Part shown: positions 1 to 5,285 of the stretch, one piece after another
Position numbering within the stretch: the stretch's first letter is position 1
How the letters are laid out: every line of letters begins with the position of its first letter
From: an uncultured Nostocoides sp.
Lineage (GTDB): Bacteria; Actinomycetota; Actinomycetes; Actinomycetales; Dermatophilaceae
Assembly: GCA_936931335.1 (NCBI GenBank)
Contig: CAKZIH010000088.1
Location: 1 to 6,549, forward strand
Direction: 5' to 3'
Length of the DNA stretch: 6,549 nucleotides
Program-made: the position numbers and the translations under genes
Notes under the pieces: model-generated
What the model was told of the DNA's origin: nothing
The model's database searches: none
What the model saw: the letters and a program-made list of their open reading frames with translations, nothing else

Positions 1-120
1 CTCGGGACTTCTCTCACGGGTACGGATGCGCGGGAAGTTCCGCGCTCATCCTCATCTTTGCGCCCGCTCGCTGAATGCTGTCTGAATGCCCGCTCGAGGG
101 CGTGTGGTCCGTGGGCATGG
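1..120. other. Left-edge intergenic stretch, no supported gene
   Basis: No reading frame here has a ribosome-binding site, recognisable protein sequence or credible length. A frame crossing from 424 to 14 on the minus strand is a Pro/Arg/Thr-rich shadow of the repeat gene and runs through that gene's terminator. The stretch is best read as the upstream region of a leftward gene outside the window. Confidence 0.5.
54..89 (-). promoter_or_regulatory. Tandem TTCAG operator with possible -10, reading left
   Basis: On the minus strand the octamer GCATTCAG occurs twice (89-82 and 78-71), separated by ACA, so TTCAG recurs at exactly 11 bp, one helical turn. Eleven bases after the second TTCAG comes AAAGAT (59-54), a weak -10-like hexamer. 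Response regulators of the OmpR/PhoB family typically bind direct repeats of about 11 bp that replace the -35 box. The same arrangement with the same spacings lies upstream of the small secreted-protein gene. The gene served here would start beyond the left edge. The only start codons downstream in view open a 13-codon frame ending at 14, which I do not call a gene. The repeat is directly visible; the promoter role is inferred. Confidence 0.45.
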
Positions 121-149
121 AAAAGCGAGGCGGACCCGGTCCGCCTCGC
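121..149 (-). terminator. Rho-independent terminator of the repeat-protein gene
   Basis: GCGAGGCGGA (125-134) pairs perfectly with TCCGCCTCGC (140-149), leaving a five-base CCCGG loop. On the minus strand the stem is followed directly by TTTT (124-121). The hairpin begins 12 bases after the stop codon at 162, where an intrinsic terminator for this gene is expected. It is the strongest terminator in the window. Confidence 0.85.
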
Positions 150-161
150 CTTCCCGCTGGG

Positions 162-515
162 TCAGCCGGCGCTCGATGCACCGGTGTCGGGGGTGTCGCC
201 CGGCTCCGGGGTGTCCACGACGCTGGACTTCGCGTCGGGGGTGTCGCCCGGCTCCGGAGTGTCCACGACGCCGGACTTGGCATCCGCGGTGTCACCCGGC
301 TCCGGGGTGTCCACGGCAGCCGAGTCCGGCGTGTCGCCGGCTTCGGGGGTGTCCACCGCACCGGACTTGTTGGCTCCGGAGACGGACTGGACGACCGAAT
401 GCGAGTGCGTGGCGGGGCCCGCATTCGCGACGCCGGTCACCGCGAGACCGCCGAGCAAGGCGAGTCCGGCAAGCGCACCGCCGATGGTGGTGGCCTTCTT
501 GGGGGAGATGGACAT
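162..515 (-). CDS. Small secreted acidic repeat protein
   Basis: This 117-residue protein has no family I recognise. Residues 1-32 look like a Sec signal peptide: a charged start with KK at 6-7, a hydrophobic Gly/Ala/Leu core at about 11-30, and ANA before a likely cleavage after residue 32. The mature part begins with a His/Ser segment (THSHS, 36-40). Four degenerate repeats built on VDTPEPGDTPD follow, starting at residues 54, 68, 84 and 100, with spacings of 14, 16 and 16. The mature chain is rich in Asp, Glu, Pro and Thr, so it should be acidic and extended. There is no sorting signal, lipobox or second membrane segment, so free secretion is most likely. The ATG start is supported by GAAGGAG (530-524) eight bases upstream. 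The gene stands alone, with its own terminator and an upstream direct-repeat element. Function unknown; a flexible envelope or metal-binding role is possible but unproven. Confidence 0.8.
   Translation of the reverse strand: MSISPKKATTIGGALAGLALLGGLAVTGVANAGPATHSHSVVQSVSGANKSGAVDTPEAGDTPDSAAVDTPEPGDTADAKSGVVDTPEPGDTPDAKSSVVDTPEPGDTPDTGASSAG
182..351 (-). repeat. In-frame 48/42-bp tandem repeats
   Basis: The core read on the plus strand as GTGTCGCCCGGCTCCGG starts at 193 and 241, with close variants at 289 and 331. The steps are 48, 48 and 42 bp, all multiples of three, so copy changes keep the frame. The copies at 193 and 241 are nearly identical. The 289 copy has point changes and the 331 copy is more diverged and two codons shorter. 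This gradient suggests recent duplication toward the C-terminal end of the encoded protein. Confidence 0.85.
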
Positions 516-540
516 GGGCTGTGCTCCTTCGTGGATGCTC

Positions 541-563
541 CCGGCCGGTTAGCCGGGCCGGCC
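541..563 (-). other. GC-rich hairpin in presumed 5' leader
   Basis: GGCCGG (543-548) and CCGGCC (558-563) are inverted repeats. A smaller CCGG-TTAG-CCGG hairpin (545-556) is nested inside. If transcription of the repeat-protein gene starts near 577, this structure lies in its leader about 11 bases upstream of the ribosome-binding site. It could affect mRNA stability or translation. In DNA this GC-rich such palindromes also arise by chance. Confidence 0.3.
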
Positions 564-584
564 GCGTGCGCCGCCGGTGAGACC

Positions 585-617
585 ACTATGTGGGGCACCC
601 ACTGAAGGACCGCTGAA
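585..617 (-). promoter_or_regulatory. Tandem TTCAG operator and -10 of repeat-protein gene
   Basis: On the minus strand TTCAG (617-613) is followed by six bases, a second TTCAG (606-602), eleven bases, then CATAGT (590-585). CATAGT matches TATAAT at four of six positions, including the key second A and last T. No -35 box lies at a normal distance, and the direct repeat sits where one would be. This is the layout of activator-dependent promoters such as E. coli Pho promoters. A start of transcription near 577 would give a leader of about 60 bases. The same spacings recur at 54-86. The pattern is seen in the sequence; regulation by an OmpR-family regulator is inferred. Confidence 0.5.
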
Positions 618-663
618 TCGCCATACTCCCTACTGCGCCAAGGGTATTCGCAACCAAGGACCG

Positions 664-702
664 CGGAGCGCTCCCCACCCCAGCAGAGCGGGGAGCGCTT
701 CG
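664..702 (-). terminator. Probable terminator of thrS
   Basis: AGCGCTCCCC (667-676) and GGGGAGCGCT (690-699) form a perfect 10-bp stem around a 13-base loop. One G-T pair and two more outer pairs extend it to 664-702. It starts two bases after the thrS stop codon on the minus strand. The tract that follows (TCCTTGGTT) is only moderately T-rich, so it may act as a weak-tail actinobacterial terminator. Its position and perfect pairing make termination the best reading. Confidence 0.65.
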
Positions 703-703
703 G

Positions 704-2689
704 TCAGACCTGGGCCTTGCTGTCGATCGCCGCGCGGATCTTGGCGATCGCGTCCTCGATCGGCACCCCGTTCTCCTGTGAGCCGTCGCGATAGCGGAAG
801 GAGATCGAGCCCTTGGAGCGGTCCTCCTCGCCGGCGATCAGCACATAGGGGACCTTGGCCTTCGAGGCGTTGCGGATCTTCTTGGGGAAGCGGTCGTCGG
901 AGGCGTCCAACTCGACCCGGATGCCCTCGCGGCGCATGCGGTCGAGCACCTCACGGACATACGGCTCGAACTCCTCGGCGACCGGCAGGCCGAGCACCTG
1001 GACCGGGGACAGCCATACCGGGAAGGCACCGGCATAGTGCTCGACGAGGACGCCGATGAAGCGCTCGATGGAGCCGAACTTGGCCGAGTGGATCATCACC
1101 GGCTGCTGACGGCTGCCGTCGGCGGCGACATACTCCAGGTCGAAGCGCGAGGGCGACGGCTGGTTGAAGTCGTACTGGATCGTCGACATCTGCCAGGTTC
1201 GGCCGATCGCGTCGCGCGCCTGCACCGAGATCTTGGGGCCGTAGTAGGCGGCGCCACCCGGGTCGGGCACGAGTTCCAGCCCGGACTCCTCGGCGACCTG
1301 CTGCAGCACCCCGGTGGCCATCGCCCAGTCCTCGTCGGAGCCGATGAACTTGTCCGGCTTGCTGTCATCGCGCGTGGACAGCTCGAGATAGAAGTCGTTG
1401 AGCCCGAAGTCGCGGAAGAGACCGAGGCAGAAGTCGAGCAGGTGCTTGATCTCCGCAGGGGCCTGCTCCGGCGTGACATAGGAGTGGCTGTCGTCCTGGG
1501 CGAAGCCGCGCACCCGGGTCAGACCGTGGACGACCCCGGACTTCTCGTGCCGATAGACCGACCCGAACTCGAAGAACCGCAGCGGCAGTTCGCGATAGGA
1601 GCGCTGGCGGGAGCGGTAGATGAGGTTGTGCATCGGGCAGTTCATCGCCTTGAGGCGGTAGTCCATGCCGTCCACGTCGAGCGGGGGGAACATGCCCTCG
1701 CCGTAATAGGGCAGGTGCCCGGAGGTGTAGAAGAGCCCCTCCTTGGCGATATGCGGCGTGCCGACGTAATCGAAGCCTTCCTCGATGTGCCGGCGGCGGA
1801 CGTAGTCCTCCATCTCCCGCTTGATCACCCCGCCCTTGGGGTGGAAGACGGGCAGGCCTGAGCCGAGCTCGTCGGGGAACGAGAACAGGTCGAGCTCGGC
1901 GCCGAGCTTGCGGTGGTCGCGGCGCTCGGCCTCGGCGAGGCGGTCGAGATAGGCCTTGAGTTCGTCCTTCGTCGCCCAGGCCGTGCCATAGATGCGCTGC
2001 AGTTGCGGGTTCTTCTCGCTGCCGCGCCAGTATGCCGCCGCGCTGCGCATGAGCTTGAAGGCATTGCCGAGGACCTTGGTGCTGGGAACATGCGGGCCGC
2101 GGCACAGGTCGCCCCAGGCGCGGCTGCCGTCCTTGCGCAGGTTGTCGTAGATCGTCAGTTGGGCGCCGCCGACCTCGACCGAGGCGCCCTCGGCGGCATC
2201 CTCGGCCGCGCCGCCCTTGAGCCCGATGAGCTCGCATTTGTAGGGCTCCTCGGCGAGTTCGGCCAGGGCGTCGGCGTCGGAGATCTCGCGACGGGCGAAG
2301 GTCTGGCCCTCGTTGACGATCCGCTGCATGACCTTCTCAAGGGCCTTGAGGTCCTCGGGGTTGAACGGCGTCTCGACGTCGAAGTCGTAATAGAAGCCAT
2401 CCCGGATCGGCGGGCCGATGCCGAGTTTGGCCTGCGGGTTGACCTCCTGGACCGCCTGGGCGAGCACGTGCGCGGCGGAGTGGCGCAGCACATCGAGGCC
2501 ATCCTGCTCGCTCGCCGTCACCGGCTCGACGACATCCCCGTCGGCCAGCACGTATGCCAGGTCCCGCAACTCGCCGTTGACCCGCGCCACCAGCACCTCG
2601 CGCTCGCCCTCGAAGAGTTGCGCGGCGGTGGTCTGCTCCGGCACCGATCGCTCGCTGTCGGCGATGTGGACGGTGATCTGGGCAGACAC
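704..2689 (-). CDS. thrS: Threonine--tRNA ligase
   Basis: The product charges tRNA-Thr with threonine in the cytoplasm using ATP, and its N-terminal part hydrolyses mischarged Ser-tRNA-Thr. At 661 residues it has the normal full length. Domains in order are TGS (about 1-65), the editing domain (about 66-240), the class II catalytic core (about 265-555) and the anticodon-binding domain (about 560-655). The editing residues are present: H70 and H74 in HSAAH, and C196 and H200 in CRGPH. The zinc ligands that bind threonine in the E. coli enzyme correspond to C351 (MNCPMH), H402 (DDSHSY) and H534 (MIHSAKFGS). Motif 2 is visible around YRHEKSG (379-385) and motif 3 around GSIERF (539-544). The GTG start is fixed by GAAGGAG (2705-2699) nine bases upstream and by the start of the TGS domain. 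The gene is divergent from the PHP gene and followed by its own hairpin. No frameshift or missing residue is seen. Confidence 0.98.
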   Translation of the reverse strand: MSAQITVHIADSERSVPEQTTAAQLFEGEREVLVARVNGELRDLAYVLADGDVVEPVTASEQDGLDVLRHSAAHVLAQAVQEVNPQAKLGIGPPIRDGFYYDFDVETPFNPEDLKALEKVMQRIVNEGQTFARREISDADALAELAEEPYKCELIGLKGGAAEDAAEGASVEVGGAQLTIYDNLRKDGSRAWGDLCRGPHVPSTKVLGNAFKLMRSAAAYWRGSEKNPQLQRIYGTAWATKDELKAYLDRLAEAERRDHRKLGAELDLFSFPDELGSGLPVFHPKGGVIKREMEDYVRRRHIEEGFDYVGTPHIAKEGLFYTSGHLPYYGEGMFPPLDVDGMDYRLKAMNCPMHNLIYRSRQRSYRELPLRFFEFGSVYRHEKSGVVHGLTRVRGFAQDDSHSYVTPEQAPAEIKHLLDFCLGLFRDFGLNDFYLELSTRDDSKPDKFIGSDEDWAMATGVLQQVAEESGLELVPDPGGAAYYGPKISVQARDAIGRTWQMSTIQYDFNQPSPSRFDLEYVAADGSRQQPVMIHSAKFGSIERFIGVLVEHYAGAFPVWLSPVQVLGLPVAEEFEPYVREVLDRMRREGIRVELDASDDRFPKKIRNASKAKVPYVLIAGEEDRSKGSISFRYRDGSQENGVPIEDAIAKIRAAIDSKAQV

Positions 2690-2874
2690 GGGACGAAACT
2701 CCTTCGCTGGGGCGGCGCACGGTGGCGGCGGACCCTCGGTGGTGGTGGGTGTCGTCAGCCTAACGAGGCCACCGGCATACCGGCCACGGCATTAGGCCGC
2801 GGCCCGTGGGCCGCTTCTGGCTCGAGATCGTCGAAACCGCTGAGAGAGCAGACACTGACTGACAAACTCGAACT
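2690..2874. promoter_or_regulatory. Divergent thrS / PHP-gene intergenic region
   Basis: This gap must hold the thrS promoter and probably that of the PHP gene. The thrS ribosome-binding site GAAGGAG (2705-2699) is clear. A perfect inverted repeat, GCGGCCC (2799-2805) with GGGCCGC (2808-2814), could form a hairpin in the thrS leader. A smaller CCGG-CATA-CCGG palindrome lies at 2772-2783. TAGGCT (2762-2757, minus strand) resembles a -10 box but has no matching -35. CTGACA (2859-2864, plus strand) resembles a -35 but has no good -10. I see no T-box motif and no T-rich attenuator. Confidence 0.4.
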
Positions 2875-4728
2875 ATGTGCGGTCCGAACTCCGTCGGCGG
2901 GCATGACCCGGTGACACCCAGCCGGCGATCGGTGCTCGCCGGTGGGGCCTTGGGGCTGATCCCGGGCACCTTCGCGGGCGATCTGGGCGAACTCGGGATG
3001 ACAACCCGGCCGGCAGCGCGCCCCGGGGGCATCGTGCGGACGGCGACGCACGTACATACCTCGTTCTCGGAGGGTGAGGGCGGCCGGGTCACCGTGGGCG
3101 GGCATAGCACCGCCGGGAGTATGGAGGGGCAGGCCGCGGCACATGCGGCGCTCGGGGTGGACCTGCTCTTCTTCACCGACCACGACCACCGGTTCAATGC
3201 GGAGGGTTGGGGTATGCGGCCCCCACCCTTCCCCGCGGTCGAAGAGTTCGCGAAACCGAACTGGACGTATGTCGTGCAGCGCGCCGGCGCGACGCGCTCC
3301 GGCGACGTGGTTCAGACCGCCGCCGGCCGAGTAGCGAGCGTGACGAGCGGCGCCGGGGACGGCTGGGTATACGCCTGGGCCGACACCGGCAGCAAGGGAT
3401 GGAACCACCGCGCGATCCTCGCCGGGCAGACCCTCGCGCTGACCCTGGCCGCGCCCACGGGTCCGGGCTGGGCCGAGTTGCGGCTGCAGCTGTCCTATCG
3501 ACCGGCCACCGCAGGACGCCCAGCGGGCAACTACGAGATCGCCTATCGATTCCGGCCCAGCGCGAACTCAAGGACGGTGACTTCTGCCGGAACAGTAGCG
3601 ACGGTGACCATCCCGGCGCCGGCCGCAGTGAGCCGGGAGTTCACCCTGGACCCGGTGGCTGACCTGCGGCAGGCATTCCCTGCTCTGGGCGCCATGGCCC
3701 GGGACAACTGCCTGTATGCCCTGTGGATCGGCGCCGGAGCCCCAGCCGGGTCGAGCGCGCGGGCCACCTTCACCCGACTGAAGTTCACTCGCAGCGTGCG
3801 GGGATCAGAGGCCTTGGCCCTGCAGGCCGAGATGTTGCGTGATCTCGCTCCCCGGTATCGCTCCCTGCGGATGGTGCAGGGCTTGGAGATGTCTTATGCC
3901 GAGCACCTCAACTGGCTCGGGGCCACAGCGCCCACGTCGATCCTGCGACCCGCCGGATACCGCGGGAGGACGGAGTACACAAAGGCGCTCGTGGCCGCGG
4001 CGCGTGCTGCGGACGCCTGCGTCACCCTCAACCATCCGTTCGGCGCCAGCTACACCAAGTTGATCACCGGGGTCGAACGGCAACGGATGATCGCGGCCTG
4101 CGCCCAGCGCGTGTTGAGCGTGGGCGCGTATGGCGTGGATGCCGTGGAGGTGGGCTATCCCAGCCGGGCCGGGATGGACCTGGCGGGGCATCTGGAGATG
4201 TGGGACATCGTCCTGGCCGCCGGGGTGCGAGTGGGCGGGGTGGGGTGCAGCGACAACCACAGCGGGGCGCAGGCGTCCTATCGCCAGAGCCCAAATCGGA
4301 TGGTCACCGACATCATCGCCGACACCAGCGACCCGGAGACCTCCGTGCCAGCCCTGCGTGCCGGCCGTGCCTTCGTCAGCCTGCTGGAGGGCTATGGCGG
4401 GATGCTCGATCTGGCGACCGCGGACGCGGTGATGGGCGGGGTGGCCAAGGTGACCTCCGGGCCGGTGGATCTCACCGCGCGGGCCACGGATCTGCCGACC
4501 GGCGGCAGCCTGCGACTGGTGCAGTACACGGTGCACGGCAACCGGGGCACCACCGCGATCCGCTCGCCCCTCGTGGACCGCAGTGTGCCGGCGAGCGCTC
4601 TGCCCGCGTCCGGCGAGTGGGGGGTGCGCCTGGAACCGGCGGCGAGTTATGTCCGCACCGAGGTGCGCGATCGCCGGGGCCAGGTCGTCGCCTTCTCCAA
4701 CCCGCTCTATCTTTCCCCGCGCGCCTGA
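2875..4728 (+). CDS. Tat-exported PHP-superfamily metallohydrolase (CehA/McbA-like)
   Basis: This 617-residue protein carries the full metal-binding set of a PHP-fold hydrolase: H59 and H61 in THVHT, D102 and H103 in TDHDH, E338 in GLEMSY with H344 nearby, H387 in LNHPFG, and D460 and H462 in SDNHSG. The spacing and the SNPLYLS ending resemble the CehA/McbA branch. CehA itself cleaves the carbamate carbaryl, but most members have no known substrate, so a phosphoesterase or other hydrolase role is only likely. RR at 17-18, followed by SVLAGGALGLIP, is a twin-arginine signal, so it should be exported folded with its metals. About 180 beta-rich residues (roughly 131-310) interrupt the barrel between the second and third motifs. 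Residues about 520-617 form a C-terminal beta domain. The ATG at 2875 lacks a clear ribosome-binding site. The in-frame GTG at 2911, ten bases after GGCGGG, gives a shorter classical Tat leader and may be the true start. Confidence 0.85.
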   Translation: MCGPNSVGGHDPVTPSRRSVLAGGALGLIPGTFAGDLGELGMTTRPAARPGGIVRTATHVHTSFSEGEGGRVTVGGHSTAGSMEGQAAAHAALGVDLLFFTDHDHRFNAEGWGMRPPPFPAVEEFAKPNWTYVVQRAGATRSGDVVQTAAGRVASVTSGAGDGWVYAWADTGSKGWNHRAILAGQTLALTLAAPTGPGWAELRLQLSYRPATAGRPAGNYEIAYRFRPSANSRTVTSAGTVATVTIPAPAAVSREFTLDPVADLRQAFPALGAMARDNCLYALWIGAGAPAGSSARATFTRLKFTRSVRGSEALALQAEMLRDLAPRYRSLRMVQGLEMSYAEHLNWLGATAPTSILRPAGYRGRTEYTKALVAAARAADACVTLNHPFGASYTKLITGVERQRMIAACAQRVLSVGAYGVDAVEVGYPSRAGMDLAGHLEMWDIVLAAGVRVGGVGCSDNHSGAQASYRQSPNRMVTDIIADTSDPETSVPALRAGRAFVSLLEGYGGMLDLATADAVMGGVAKVTSGPVDLTARATDLPTGGSLRLVQYTVHGNRGTTAIRSPLVDRSVPASALPASGEWGVRLEPAASYVRTEVRDRRGQVVAFSNPLYLSPRA

Positions 4729-5285
4729 GCCGCACCCTGCCCGGCGCCCGTCCTGGTCAGAAAGTCGGCGATCGCGCTCTCCCACGTGTGACGCCAGGTG
4801 TCGGCCCGGAGGCGGGTCCAGGTGATTTCCACCGCGCCAATGCGCGGCACCCCGTCCGCGCCCAGGTGGGCCGGTTGGTCAGGTGCGCTCGTGAGTTCCT
4901 GGTGCAGGCCATCGAAGTCGGTGTCGGCCACATAGACGAACTCGCCGACCTGAGTGACCGTCAACAACCAACCCTGTTCGAGGTCCTCCCACCGCCCCTG
5001 CTCACCGGGGCCGGTCGGCAGTGGCGGCAGATGGTCCGATCGGTTGGTGAGCATCGCGTCGACGTGGTCATACCAGGGGAAGGACGCGATGGTCAGCGCT
5101 GCCGGGCTGTCGTCCTCAACCCAGACGTGCCAGCCGAAACGCTCGGTTAGCTCGAAGCGCACCTGTGGCGACTCCACGTGCCGGGCCCAGCTCATCGGCA
5201 ACGTCGCACCCTGGGGAAAGACGGCGGTGAAGCTCAGGGAATCAGCCACCCCGTCATTGTGACGCGCACCAGTCTCAGTCGTCAT
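4707..5285 (-). CDS. Hypothetical protein, coupled to upstream acyltransferase
   Basis: This 192-residue protein matches no family I recognise. It has no signal peptide or membrane segment and should be cytoplasmic. It is rich in tryptophan (nine residues: W33, 52, 55, 71, 99, 106, 156, 164, 168), many beside acidic residues or histidine. Alternating hydrophobic stretches such as GWLLTV (105-110) and EFVYVADTDFD (115-125) suggest a beta-sheet core. A probable amphipathic helix lies at 163-178 and the tail is low-complexity Gly/Ala/Gln. The ATG at 5285 overlaps the acyltransferase stop by 11 bp and has only a weak GAAG upstream, as expected for translation by coupling. GTG at codon 13 (5249) or ATG at codon 31 could be the real start, since the first 14 residues look poorly structured. 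Its 3' end overlaps the convergent PHP gene by 22 bp. Coding-like composition and tight packing support a real gene; the function is unknown. Confidence 0.7.
   Translation of the reverse strand: MTTETGARHNDGVADSLSFTAVFPQGATLPMSWARHVESPQVRFELTERFGWHVWVEDDSPAALTIASFPWYDHVDAMLTNRSDHLPPLPTGPGEQGRWEDLEQGWLLTVTQVGEFVYVADTDFDGLHQELTSAPDQPAHLGADGVPRIGAVEITWTRLRADTWRHTWESAIADFLTRTGAGQGAAQARGER

Noticed and set aside
182..360. CRISPR-like regular repeats
   Set aside because: The whole unit repeats without unique spacers, the steps are codon multiples, and it lies inside a secreted-protein gene.
14..424. A 136-residue minus-strand frame rich in Pro, Arg and Thr
   Set aside because: It is a frame-shifted shadow of the repeat gene, reads through that gene's terminator and has no ribosome-binding site.
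1037..1861. A 274-residue plus-strand frame antisense to thrS
   Set aside because: thrS is certain on the other strand. Long antisense frames are expected opposite a high-GC gene, and the translation resembles no protein.
2690..2874. T-box riboswitch or E. coli-style threonine operator upstream of thrS
   Set aside because: No T-box consensus, T-rich terminator or tRNA-like loop was seen. The loop of the best hairpin on the thrS strand reads CACG, not a Thr anticodon.
1913..2914. A 333-residue plus-strand frame antisense to thrS and crossing into the PHP gene
   Set aside because: It is a shadow of thrS, has low-complexity Leu/Gly/Val/Arg content, and would overlap the start of the PHP gene in another frame.
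4200..5150. A 316-residue plus-strand frame inside and past the PHP gene
   Set aside because: It overlaps the catalytic DNH region of a clear gene in another frame, then runs antisense to the 192-residue gene. It shows no domain.
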